Assembly: GCF_008641045.1 (NCBI RefSeq)
Contig: NW_022196259.1
Span: 124,001 to 188,000, forward strand
DNA length: 64,000 nucleotides
Source of the DNA: Pistacia vera
Lineage: Eukaryota > Streptophyta > Magnoliopsida > Sapindales > Anacardiaceae
Direction: 5' to 3'
The notes under the pieces are model-generated. The model made no database searches. It was not told the DNA's origin and worked only from the letters and a program-made list of their open reading frames with translations. A program made the position numbers and the translations under genes. Of the stretch, positions 46,000-57,662 are shown one piece after another (position 1 is the first letter of the stretch; each line of letters starts with the position of its first letter).

Positions 46000-46931
46000 G
46001 AGACTACCTACGACTGAAGCATAGGGTATTCCACACATTCACTCACGCTCCTGATTAGTCTTTAGACCCATATCTTTTGAAAGATGAATTCTGTGACTGC
46101 AAGGAAAAATTCCCCTTTTGGAGTCTTGCATGCTGAACCGTTTCAGCATCTTTTCTATGTAAACCTTCTAGGATAAGCCTATTAATCCTTTCGTTCTATC
46201 TCTATAGATACAAATTCCTAGGATGTAGGTTGCTTCTCCTAAGTCTTTCATGGAGAAGTTCCTCATAACCACAACTTAACTTCAGTCACCATGCCAATGT
46301 CATTTCCCATCAATAGTATGTCATCTACATACAGTATGAGAAATATGATTGCATGATCCTTTGTCCATTTATAAACACATGGTTCATCTGGATTCTTTAT
46401 AAAACCAAACGTTTTGATTATTTCATCAAACCGAATGTTCCAGCTTCTTGAAGCTTGTTTTAACTCGTAAATGGATTTATGCAGCTTGCACACTTTATTT
46501 CTTTCAGAACTGGATACAAAACCTATAGGTTGTTGCATGTAGATATTGAGGAATGTTGTTTTGACATCCATTTGCCATATCTCATAATCATAGTGTGCAG
46601 CTATGGCTAGCATAATTTTGATTGATTTAAGCATAGTGACTGGTGAGAAAGTTTCCTCATAATCCAAACCTTGTTTTTTAGTATAACCTTTCGTAACCAG
46701 TCTTGCTTTGTAGGTCTCTAGATTTCCATCTTTGCCAATCTTTCTCTTGAAGATCCATTTACATCCAATAGGAACTACTCCTTCTGGAGGATCAACGAGA
46801 GTCCATACTTGATTAGCATGCATGGATTCTATCTCAAAATTCATAGCTTCTAGCCATTTTCCAAAATCGATGTCTAATATCGCTTCTTCATAACTTCTAG
46901 GATCATCCCCATGACTGACTTCTCCAATCAT
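46000..46931 (-). pseudogene. Ty1/copia reverse transcriptase (element E1)
   Basis: A 222-residue frame (46263-46931) reads WTLVDPPEGVVPIGCKWIF, QGLDYEETFSPVTMLKSIKI, QMDVKTTFLNIYMQQPIGF, IYELKQASRSWNIRFDE (Trp intact, unlike Ang1) and LYVDDILLMGNDIG. Compared with copy 2, about 18 bases after FLN are deleted in frame. A frameshift near 46262 separates it from the C-terminal part (46000-46260), which has further stops. Confidence 0.88.
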
Positions 46932-47795
46932 GATAGATTTAAAAATCTCTTCATGAAGTAATCCATATCTTTCTGGAGGTCAAGATACTTTAGATGATTT
47001 ACGAATCGAAACCGTTTTAGGTATTAATGTTTCCTGAGAGGGACCACTCATTTGAGTATTTTCGATCTGAGGAGAACTCTTTCTCAAGAAAGTGTGCATT
47101 CCTACTAATCGAAATTCGTTGATCAGTGTGGAAGTAAAAATAATATCCCAAACTATTTTTGGGATACCCTATAAGCCGACCTTTCTCAGATTTAACGTCT
47201 AACTTGTCTGTCTTGACAATTTTGACATAAGCTAGACAACCCCAAAGTCTCATATATTTGAGACTAGGAGGTTTACCATACCACATCTCATATGGTGTCA
47301 TCTCAATAGATTTAGATGGTACCCTATTCAGAATATGCACAGCGGATTCAAAGGCAAATCCCTATAATGACGTTGGCAAGTCTGTAAAACTTACCATCGA
47401 CCGTACCATATCCAATAAAGTATTGTTCCTCTTTTTAGACACACCGTTATGTTGCGGTGTATACAGAGGAGTCAACTGGGATATTATACCATTCTCCTTT
47501 AGAAAATCTCAAAATTCTATACTTAAGTATTCACCACCACGATCTGATTGCAGAGACTTAATACTCTTTCCGGTCTGTTTCTCTACTTCATTCTTAAACT
47601 CTTTGAACTTTTCAAAGGATTCAGATTTGTATTTCATCAAATACAAATACTCGTACCTAGAATAATCATCGGTAAAGGTAATGAAGTATTAAAAACCTCC
47701 TCGAGCCATTTCATTAAATGGTCCGCATACATCTGAATGTACAACCTCTAATAATTATTTGGATCTTTCCCCTTTACCCTTAAAGGATGATTTGG
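46932..47795 (-). pseudogene. Ty1/copia integrase (element E1)
   Basis: 47017-47340 is open with ILNRVPSKSIEMTPYEMWYG, RLWGCLAYVK and YYFYFHTDQRI. The catalytic core lies at 47350-47790 in broken frames (QLTPLYTPQHN near 47470 followed by a KKRNN-type word). The plus-strand open stretch over 47258-47665 is a shadow. Confidence 0.85.
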
Positions 47796-48410
47796 TCATC
47801 TTTCCTTGAAGACAGGATTCACAAGTTGGATAGGGTTTGAACCCGATGGGCTTAAAAGACTATTTGCTTCTAACCTGATTATCCTTTTATCTCCTATATG
47901 ACCTAATCGATGATGCCAAAGTAATTTTGGATTAATTTCATTTCGAGATCTCTTATTTGTAATGGTATTCATTATGTCATAATCATTCATTACCAAAACA
48001 TACAAACCATTTGTATTAATTGCTTTGCCAACTAATTCATTTCCAAAATAAATTAGACATTCATTTCCATTAAATTGTATTTTGTAACCAGATTTACATA
48101 AAATACAAATACAAATAAGATTTCTAGTTGCTTTGGCAAAATACAAAGTTTTGTACAAATACAAAATCTGTCTTGATGGCAATGTCAAATGGCAAGTCCC
48201 CACTGCCTCGGCTGCAACTTTTGCTCCATTTGCCATCTTCAAAATTACTTCACCTTTTAATAGTGCAAAACTATTCCGCAGTGCCTGCAATGAAACACCA
48301 ATGTGAGATGTAACAACTGAATCTAATATCCAGGAATGATCATTTGAACTAACATTTAATTCAAATTCTATAACATAAGAATGGAACATACCTGCTGGAG
48401 CTTTCTTCAA
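47796..48410 (-). pseudogene. Protease and GAG-pre-integrase (element E1)
   Basis: A 204-residue open frame includes HSWILDSVVTSHI, where the aspartic protease motif D-S-G has become D-S-V. Then come the CLIYFGNELVGKA and ALLWHHRLGHIGDKRI-type pre-integrase block, spelled LLWHHRLGHIGDKRI here. The Gly to Val change in the active-site triplet should abolish protease activity. Most of this segment is deleted in copy 2. Confidence 0.88.
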
Positions 48411-49117
48411 GCTCTTCAGATAAAAAGGACGATTCCTCTTCCAATGTCCATCTTTCTTGCAATAGAAACACTAGCCTTTATCATTGACCTCTTCTTTGCC
48501 CTTCTCAGTCTTAGAAGCATCCTTCTTAAAAAGCCTTTTCTGTGGTCTAACTTTTGGACCTTTCTTTTGCTTCCATTGTTTCTTCTTAGTCTTACTAGAA
48601 GAAGCTACAAAAACATCCTCTTGCCCCCTTTCCTTTCTTCCCTGCTTATAGAACTATTGAATCTCATTCGACAATTCTGCAAGAGTACGCTCAATCCTAT
48701 TGAGATTATAATTTATGATGAAGGGCTTGAAACTTGGTGGAAGGGATTACAGAATCAAATTCACGTTAAGACTGTGTGGCATCACAATCTTAAGTGTACG
48801 CAATTGCCCTATAATATTACTCATTTTCATAACATGATCATTTGGGGAAACTCCCTCCCTAAGCCTTATTGTGAATAGTATCAAACACAATTCGTATTGC
48901 TTCACCACTGAGTTCTCACCATACAACTCTTGTAAATGGATCATTATCTCATTCGCACTTTCCATCTTTTCATCATCAACCTAAAGCTCAGCATTCATTG
49001 ATAATAGCATGTAGGTTCAAGCTCATAAGTCATCCTCCTGCCACTTATTGAAAACTTCATTTTCTTGCGGTGTGGCATCAGGAGACAAAGAAAGTGGAAG
49101 GGATGCTTCCAAGACAT
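48411..49117 (-). pseudogene. Ty1/copia gag remnant (element E1)
   Basis: 48747-48965 reads LQELYGENSVVKQYELCLILF and VSPNDHVMKMSNIIGQLRTL (gag). The knuckle near 48430-48475 reads CFYCKKDGHWKRNRP: the last cysteine of CX2CX4HX4C is Arg. A basic Lys-rich stretch precedes it. Stops separate the pieces. The plus-strand frame 48381-48878 is a shadow. It is cut at 49117 by a gypsy solo LTR. Confidence 0.83.
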
Positions 49118-49122
49118 ACCCG

Positions 49123-51332
49123 TGTAATAACTACTTGATACTACTATCTCATAAAAATACGTATAATAAAATACGAGTAGATTAATAAAAATAGTTGGAC
49201 CCAAATTTTTCTTTTATTTAATATACATATTCTTTTACAAAAGTCAGTATCCTTTACAAAAGTTCTCAAAAGTGTGGTGGACAGTGTAACTACTCCTCCT
49301 TGCCCGCTGACATCCATCCGACTGCGTTGTCATCTAAAACCTGCAAAAACATAGAAAAACAACGGGGTGAGCAAAATAATGCTCAGTAAGTAAATCCTCT
49401 ACTCGTCTATCCCCGTAACTCTTTCTCTTAATTCTTTCTTTACGCTCTTCTCTTCTCATTTCTGTTCTTTTTCTGTTTCTATTTCTCATACTCTTTTCTA
49501 TATATTCTCTAGTGTATGTCACGGCCTCATCTTACCAGAGGCACGACTGGGGACTCAACCCACTCTTCATGACTCTACTCATTTTCTCTTTTTGTTCTTT
49601 CTATTTCTCCATTTTCTCTTTGTACTCATGGGAATGTCACGGCCTCATCTTACTAGAGGCACGGCCAGGAACTCTCCTGCTCTACGTGACTTCTACTCAT
49701 TTCTGTACCGATCGGATTTGGTTATGCATGGATTCGAAACCCTTGGCCATGTGAGTGTACATTCGTTTTCTCTATCTCTCGAATGTTACAGCCCCTTCTT
49801 AATGGACGCACGGCTGGAACCTCATCTTCCACTCTTCGTGACGGTCACAGCCTCATCTTACTGGAGGCACGGCTGGGGATCACAAAGCACCCACTCTCGT
49901 GAATTTACTTACCACTCACGGGTTCCCCATTGCACAACCTACTCTATTCTCTTCTTTAGCTCTTAGAGTAGTTTAAGCACAAAAGTCTCTACTCTATCTC
50001 AAGCTAATACTCATCTTTTTCTCAAGCTAATACTCATAGTGTAGAAATTCTCTACTCTTTCCCAAGCTACTTCTCAATGCACAATTAATGCATAAGAATG
50101 GTTCATGCTCATTAATGCACTTAGGAAATGCCAATATGAAATGTTGCAAGAATTAAGGTTCATAACTCATTCTCAAACTTCCCTTAGGCATTTCATCAAA
50201 CAACTCATGTGCATACAAAAACTTTTCTATAACTACAATTCTATTTCTCTTTGTAACCATCCAAAAATGGGAAGAAATTCCCTTCTATGGACATAACTCC
50301 TATCATAGAAGAACACTCCCAAATATTTACTCAATCTCCTCCAAATTCATCTCAACTCATCACACATTAACACTTCCCATAAAGAGAGCATATCCAACAC
50401 CACAACATAAATACTCATCTCAACTCAATTTCTCAACAAACAAACATATATCTCTACTCAATTTCTCAACAAGCATCATTTATACATGCATAAAGAAATC
50501 TCTACTCAAGGATTTCTTAAACTTTAGCTTGAGTTGGATTTACTTACCTTGTGATGGTGTGATTCCACTAGCACTTCTCTTTTCCTTTGGTAGATGTCTT
50601 TTCTCTACACTTTTAAACAATAACACAATAAGACCTTAGCACCTTTATAGCAAAATTTCACATCTAAAATTAAGGTCCTTACCTTAGGATGCTTTAGATC
50701 ACCTCTCTACCCAAAAACTACTCAAAAGCCCTTTAAAATCCTTGAAGGATTGGATGGAAAGTAGAGAGAAAATGGTGAATGAGTATGGCGGTGGAAGAAG
50801 AAGAATGAAAGGGTTTCTAAGACTTAACCCTTATTTACTCATATTTTACACCTTCTTTCCCAATTTAGCCTTACTCTTTCTTAGGAATTCCACCTTTGCC
50901 CTTTTTAATTCTTTGCAAATGCACCCCCATTTAAACTATTCTCTATACAATTTCCTTGAATTTTACTCCCCACTTTTCTTGCTAATTAGGGGTAGAATGG
51001 TCATTGTGCCCCAAAGGAAGAATTCTCTAGAAACTTAATAAACATTTTTGTCAGGCCCTTCGCCGCGGCGAAAACTTACAGAACCTACATAGTACGTTGC
51101 AGGACTTCCTCGCCGTGGCGAAGCTTCTTCTTCGCCCCGGCGAAGTTTGTAACACAAAAATTTGCCAAGTCTTTACAAATTTTAGGGCAACCACTCAACC
51201 AACTCATAATATCAATTCAAGCAAGGACCAACCAAACTATAACAACAACAAACCAACTCAAATGAGGACAAAACAATGAGCATTCAAGTAATACAACACA
51301 ATTAAACTATGTACCTCAAGTGGGGCGTTACA
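49123..51332 (-). mobile_element. Ty3/gypsy-type solo LTR (TGTAACGCCCC family)
   Basis: 2210 bases. In sense (minus) orientation it starts TGTAACGCCCCACTTG and ends AGTAGTTATTACA. A perfect 5-bp target duplication ACCCG flanks it (49118-49122 and 51333-51337). Copy 2 of the tandem block shows the empty site (GACATACTTGGC near 60651). LTRs starting TGTAACGCCCC are common in plant chromovirus (Tekay/Del) elements, so that is my best guess. The interior has four copies of a 35-base motif and three TTCGCC..GGCGAA palindromes. Confidence 0.88.
49518..49880. repeat. Four dispersed copies of a 35-base motif in the solo LTR
   Basis: Versions of CACGGCCTCATCTTACnnG followed by AGGCACGGCTGGGGA lie near 49520, 49635, 49787 and 49845. 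Spacing is irregular (about 58-150). They lie in one half of the LTR and may be promoter-type subrepeats; that role is inference. Confidence 0.8.
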
Positions 51333-51337
51333 ACCCG

Positions 51338-51855
51338 GCTTTTTCGGAATTGAGAATAATTCTCAAATTCCTTAACCAATTATTAAAATTAGGTCTGATC
51401 AGCATGTTATTATTGAGAATCCTCAAAAGCAAGTTATTGCTCATTTTTGTTAATTAAATATCACAAAATACCGAAAGAGACTACAAGGGAAAATATAAGT
51501 TTTATTATTGTCTTGTAAATTCAAACCCTTTAATGCTAATCTTATTAGCTCCCACTATTTTATTCAAATCCCATACTCCCCTAAATGATGATTTGGAAAT
51601 TTCATTGGAATAAATTTCTAGTAGGGAATCAAATTCTTATTAAATTTAATTAAACCTCACATAATAGAAATCTTGGTACCCTAGACTAGTTAAATCCAAC
51701 CCATTATGCTTTCTTAAAATAGAATTCCCATTATACCCTCACATAATAGAAATCTTGGGTATTATGAAAATTTCTATCCAAGAACTAAGACAATTAATTC
51801 CATGTCATAAAATTAGCATCCCTCACATAATAGAAATCTTAAGATCTCTAATTTT
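51338..51855 (-). other. Leader of element E1 with short repeats
   Basis: Non-coding leader. The word CACATAATAGAAATCTTGG (last copy slightly changed) occurs three times, near 51658, 51738 and 51824, separated by about 80 bases. Copy 2 has four. The Tat-type LTR follows at 51861. Confidence 0.75.
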
Positions 51856-51860
51856 ATGCC

Positions 51861-52693
51861 TGATGAGAATGCAAAATGTCATATTTACCCCCCCTTAATG
51901 TCTAGTCTTTTATACTTATTTGTTGCCTAAATGTACTCATTATTATTCTATTTTGATTTAGGATGCAAATGGAGGCGTTAAATGCAAAACGGAACAAATT
52001 AGGTGAATTCGGATAGTTTTGACATCACTTCGTAATCTGGTCTTAACTCTCTCATCCGAGCTCTGATTGAGATGATTCAAAATGATATGGAAACCTAAGA
52101 AAGAGATATACAACTTTCATGTTTTGTGTTTGGAGAGATACTCGCTTCATCAATGTTATAATCGGGCTTGAAGTTGACACACCTGCACTGCCGACGTTCT
52201 GGAACATTCTGCCTTGTCATGCAAGTCCAATAGGCAATTTATTATTGGAAGATTTGAAGACCTGTTGCACGCAAGTTACAGCTGGAATCACCACTTTCCT
52301 ATTTTGTATTAAGACTTTATTTTATTTTCAATTACTCAGATTAGGATAAAGGTTATTTTGGGATTTTAGAGTATTTTTAGGAGATTTAGATTTAGTAGAA
52401 TTAAAATTCGAATTGGATATTTAGAGAGAGAGATCAGATTAGGGATTACACAGAGAGACACACACACCTCTCCCTCTCATCTTCTAGAACTTTTCCTTTG
52501 AATTTTCTTGATGGCCATGAGTGGCTAATTTTTATAACTTGGTCGAAGGAAACAAGACCTCGGAATCAATAAACTGTCAGATCAATTTGGTTATCAATTT
52601 TTTTTTTTTTTGCTTCAAGTGTTCAATTTATGTTTGAGTATTGGATGTTCTTCTATGCATATTTTCATGATTGCTACAGTTTAATTACTAGGA
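51861..52693 (+). repeat. Tat/Athila-type gypsy LTR, truncated (copy 1)
   Basis: It starts TGATGAGAATGCAAAATG after ATGCC (51856-51860) and matches the complete solo LTR at 61272. It is cut at 52693, where another LTR fragment begins. Confidence 0.82.
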
Positions 52694-53312
52694 TGTAACG
52701 CCCCACTTGAGGTACGCAATTAAGATTTGATGAATAGCTTGAATATTTATTGATTTATCCTCATTTGAATCTGTATGTTGTTAATATTGTTTGGTTGACC
52801 CTTGGTTGAAAGGGTGTATTGGTTTGGTTGAGTGGTTGCCCTAAAAATTTGTAAGACTTGGCGAAATCTTGATGTTAGAGTTTTTACCAGGGCGAAGAAG
52901 AAGCTTCGCCGTGGCAATGAAGTGCTACAACCCCCGTGTAGCTGCTGTGAGTTTTCGCCNGCGAAGGATGCTAGAGACAGCGGGGCTACACGTGAGGGGA
53001 GATGATTTATTGTCATCTTCATGTTTTTATCTTGGTGTAAATAATGTAAATGATAAATGTTTATGAAACACCTTTGGAAGCTTCCACCCTGTAAATATGT
53101 TTTGATAGTGTAATTTCCGGATAAATTCTTAAAGTTTCTAAACTATAAGTTTGGATCCTTGCGTGACATTTTATATGCATGTTTTGGATATTACTATTAT
53201 TATTCTTACACAGATATTTTTTTTCTAAATACAACTCATTCTTCAGACATGTATCCTCAGGATTCTCATTGAGGGATATTCAGAGGATACCTGACTGGAG
53301 GGGGGTTTTACG
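52694..53312 (+). repeat. Fragment of the TGTAACGCCCC-family LTR
   Basis: It starts TGTAACGCCCCACTTGAGG, the reverse complement of the end of the solo LTR at 49123-51332, so it is the sense 5' part in plus orientation. It diverges from that copy and breaks off near 53312, where copy 2 of the tandem block begins mid-LTR. It contains the single N at 52960, inside a GCC/GGC palindrome. Confidence 0.8.
52960..52960. other. Undetermined base in a GC-rich palindrome
   Basis: TTTTCGCC-N-GCGAAGG stands where the sister LTR has TTTTCGCCGCGGCGAAGG, so the N replaces about three bases of a perfect dyad that is hard to sequence. Confidence 0.75.
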
Positions 53313-54545
53313 TATATATAATAATATATTAACATTTAATTAATAATAACAATTCATTTAAATATATGCATACATATCTTTACATATAATCTCACGTATT
53401 TAATTTTAATATCAAATTAAATACAGGCAACAACCCCGGAAAATTTAATTGCACTGTGAGATTACCAAAATACCTTTTCATCTTGAAAGACGAAAATACT
53501 CTTCTCACAAAATGATTCTTAAATTATCTTCTAAGTGTGTGACCCGTAGGCTCCTCATCATATCGGCAGTGTGTAGTATCGTGATTAACACCAATTAATC
53601 GTCTCACTACACACATACTAAGATTGGCCCCTAGCAAGGCATCATGGCCACCCGATAGATTCGGATTCAGCAAAACCGCAGCCTGTCAACGATATGGTTA
53701 CCATGCAATCAAATCCTTTCATCAACTGTTATCTCATCGAGACTGAGGTACATAAATAGTGTCAACCTTAGATATCCTCGACGTGTTTGTATTCAGTTAC
53801 TAGACCAATGATAGGAATATCAAATTCAATTGAGCAACAACTCAATCCCACTGTGGCCACAGATTTAGTGTCATTGCCACTTACTAAATTACCCAGTGAG
53901 ATAACTTCTCCTGTACCCAGGAGTGATGAATCCTTTGTCGATCCATCATAGTCTCGATACACTTCTCAATGTAGCCAATCACTACCATATTGATAGCTCT
54001 GAATAGAACTACGTTGTGCTAGTGTCAAACTACACCAATTGGTGCACAAGGCGCTCTAGTTATCTCAAGTCTAAGGATCACATGCACCACCATCCGTCAG
54101 AGGATTTATTCCATAGACACTAGGGTTACCACCCATATGGAATCCTCTGGTGGGTCTGTCCAGTGAACTTGCCTCTAGCAAGCACCCATGTGTTACATCA
54201 GGTTGTCGGCAAACAACCTTAAAAGTGAGATCAGTCACTGCCTTTCGACAGGGTCGTTCAACACTATGACAGCCTTGCCGTATTATCAGTGTCCTTGGTC
54301 AGAATAATATTGGGGCTACGGATATTTCTAGAATGACCACCATATTTGATCATAGGGTTCTCACTATCGAGATTTGAAAACACTTGATACCCTCATCATG
54401 GTTCTACCATCCTATGGATATATCATTACATATAAATATGATTTACGTGATATAGTGGATAATGCCTTTTTTATTGATTAATAAACATTATTACAAAGAG
54501 TCAATTCCACAATAATTGATTGGCTCTAGGGCACATACTCCAACA
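53313..54545 (-). repeat. Element F LTR, truncated (copy 2)
   Basis: Matches 41391-42624 closely from TATATAATAATATATT to GGCACATACTCCAACA. The first 600 bases of the LTR, present in copy 1, are missing. Confidence 0.88.
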
Positions 54546-55578
54546 ATCTCCCACTTGTACTATAGTCAATCATTCATGTATTTAACATCGAATGACCCAA
54601 GTGCCCATCATGCTTCTGCTCCAACAAAAATTTCAATAGTGGGTTAGTAGGTATTCTGCAAATCTGCACATTTTCTTTCTAACTGACTACTCAGATCAGG
54701 TTGAGTCAACTGAGTAAGTGTTTGGAATACTGGTGAGACCGTGATTCCTCAACCACAACAATGGCTCTATTGTTATCGCAGTAGTACTTTACTGGATCGC
54801 CAATGCTTGGAATCACATCAAGTTCAGTAATGAACTTCTTGATCCAAACCGCCTATACGGCTGCATTAAACAATATGATATACTTAGCATCAATAGTAGA
54901 ATCCGCTACGGTATTTAACTTCGAGCTCTTCCAAATCATTACAGCTCTATTAAGACAAAATCTAAACCCATATTGCAAGTGAAAATCATCTTTTTCTGTT
55001 TTGGAGATTAGCATCACTGTATCTTCTTATAGTGAGCTCATCTACCCCAATCCAAGAACAAATCTTTAGTCATCTTCAAGTACTTGAGGATGTCCATTGA
55101 CACTCATCCAGTGTTACTCATTAGGATCTGATCGATATCTTCTACAAGTACTGAATGCACATAAGACATCAATCCGAGTACATGACATCACATTGCTCAC
55201 TTGGACCCAATCGATATCTACTACAAGTGCTCCATGCACATGAGATATTAGTTCGAGCATGCAATCAGAGCACCGCTCACTTGGATCCGCTTGATATCCC
55301 TTACAAGTGCCTAATGCACATGAGATATCAATCTAAGCATACAAGATGGATCCAATTGCTGACACATATGGGATCCTCTTCATTCTATCTCTCTCATTGT
55401 ATGGTTTAGGACACATATCCTTAGAGAGATAGACAACATGTGCAACCGGAAGAAATCCCTTCTTGGATTCTTCCATACTGAATCTATTCAATACCTTGTC
55501 TATGTACTCTAACTTACGCTAGGCAACCTACTTAATCTACCACGATAGATCTTCATTCCAAGAATGTAGGGTGGTTCT
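54546..55578 (-). pseudogene. RNase H/reverse transcriptase remnant (element F, copy 2)
   Basis: Near-identical to 42625-43656, including the 80-bp triplication (55124, 55203, 55283) and the same decay. It was therefore already a pseudogene when the block was duplicated. It ends at the Ang2 LTR. Confidence 0.82.
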
Positions 55579-57662
55579 TGTTGGGATTCATGCATTTTGG
55601 ACATGGAAATGGAGAGAAAATGATGATCAAGATGATGGATGCAAGGTAGAACACAAACATAACACATAAGCCCAAAAAATTTCAAGGTAAGGATGGAATA
55701 TTACCTACTCCTTTGCTATTCAACACTTGAATCTTCTTTCTTGGAATCTTAGTTCTTCAAGTGAACTTGAAGAACCTCAAAATGTGATCCACACAAGTCA
55801 AAGAAGAGAAAGGCGAGAGAGTGAGAGTGAAAATGAGAGAGTGATTTTGCTTTTAATTGATTCAATTCAATTAAAATGGTATAAAACTTAATTAATATAC
55901 CATGGGCACAAAATGTAATTTTAAATTGTTTTGGGAATGCCTCAAACAATTTAAAATTAACTTGAGAATAAACATTTATGTCAAGTCCTTGGTTTTATGG
56001 TTAATTCATAATTAGACCAAATTTTAATTCCATTAAATATTCTAACCCTTTAGAATAAAACCAATGCATTTTTGTCCCTATCATTGAATCCAATTCAATA
56101 ATAATATGTATAAATAGCCTTATACCTTGGCTATGCTAGCTATTCATGGTAATCATTTCTCCCCAATACGTTAATTCGGATGCAACACCGTTTACGTCCA
56201 ACAATCAAATCTTATTAATGAATATATCTAACCTCTCCCTTGAGCTGGTTTTATGTGACCTTTTGGTTCACTGTGATCTAGCCATGGGCCCAATATCTGA
56301 TTTGATTATTTTCGTTATAATTCTTTATAATGAAACTCCCACTGATTATGGTAGACGTCTAGCAATGTTCCTAACCCTAAACCCAATGAAGTGAAACTCC
56401 AATGAACCTATTCTAATCATTTAAATTAACTTGAGAATAAACATTTATGTCAAGTCATGTGGTTTATGTTAATTCATAATTAGACAAATTTTAATTCCAT
56501 TATATTCATAACCCTTTAGAAAAAAACCAATGCACTTTGTCCCTATCATTGAATCCACATTCAATAATATTTAATAAATCCTTATACCTGGCTATTGCTA
56601 GCTATTCATGGATAATCATTTCTCCCCAATACTTAATTCGGAGCAACCGTTTACGTCCGACGAACATCATATCTTTTGATTTGTATTTACTCTCTCTCCT
56701 TGAGCTTGGTTTTATGTGTGACCATTTGTTCACTGTGATGCTAGTCGTGGCCCAACTATCTGATTTTGATGTTTCGTTATAATTCTTTATAATCGAAACA
56801 CCCACTGATTATGGTAGACTCTAGCAATGTTCCATAACCCCTAAACCACAATGAAGTGTAAACCTCCAATGAACTTATTTGATCTACGTACCGTGTAGTC
56901 AACAATCATCCTTCGTTATCTAATCCGATTAAGATATTCATGGTATGTTAAAACCTTTAACTTAATCATTATTGAATTGTCAATCGATACAATGGAACTC
57001 GTCACATGAAACCACTTTTCATCACAATTCATTACCTGGCAAAGATTTCCCTTTTCCAATGTTTATTGACATTCGTCTGAACTCGAGATTGGACTAATTA
57101 TGTTAACGGATCCCATCTTGACCATCACTTGTCCTCGCACATGAATAACATATGACCAAACCGGCTTATTACACGACATGACTAGTCTCGTGCTTAAAAC
57201 ACTATGAACCATATCATCCTACTTGAATCCAACCGTGATGTCTCAGGTCTAAGAATTATTGGTACACTAGCACGATCCTACAATGCATCATTGCCATATC
57301 CATGTGATTCATCATAATCGGTCGTATTCGATAAACATTCACTACCGTTTATCCATGCTGATGCCTTAGTGACATACCTCTTATAATCACCCACACTAAT
57401 ACCATCACATGATTAATGGAGACATTCAGCATGCCTACTAGCATGTGTATTGCCCAATTAACATTACTTGCGTAGGAATTCTTTGATGATTTGATCTTCT
57501 GAAATCCGTGTCATCTGGACATTTCAATGCAATATTAAATATATAATATAAATGAAGCAGAAAATCAACATGTGAAATAGAACACCTTCTTTATTCATAA
57601 TACATTAACAGATAATGTCCTGAAACCGACAACACGATTTGTTCCTAGGGCATACACTAACA
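55579..57662 (-). repeat. Ang2 element E2 3' LTR with internal duplication
   Basis: Same ends as the copy-1 LTR (43657-45331) but 2084 bases. A segment of about 460 bases (AACTTGAGAATAAACATTTATGTC to CAATGAACCTATT) occurs twice, at about 55960-56415 and 56423-56875. From about 56100 on, small deletions against copy 1 are frequent. Confidence 0.85.

Noticed and set aside
48381..48878. Plus-strand ORF of 165 residues
   Set aside because: Shadow of the minus-strand gag of element E1; hydrophobic composition comes from reading the Lys-rich stretch in reverse.
49592..49966. ORF of 124 residues with repeats
   Set aside because: Runs through the repeated module of a solo LTR; no start context, no family resemblance, and the module's frame shifts between units.
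51650..51845. Direct repeats of about 20 bases at about 80-base spacing, CRISPR-like at first sight
   Set aside because: Only three or four imperfect units, spacers of unequal and non-unique origin, inside a plant retroelement leader; no cas-like gene.
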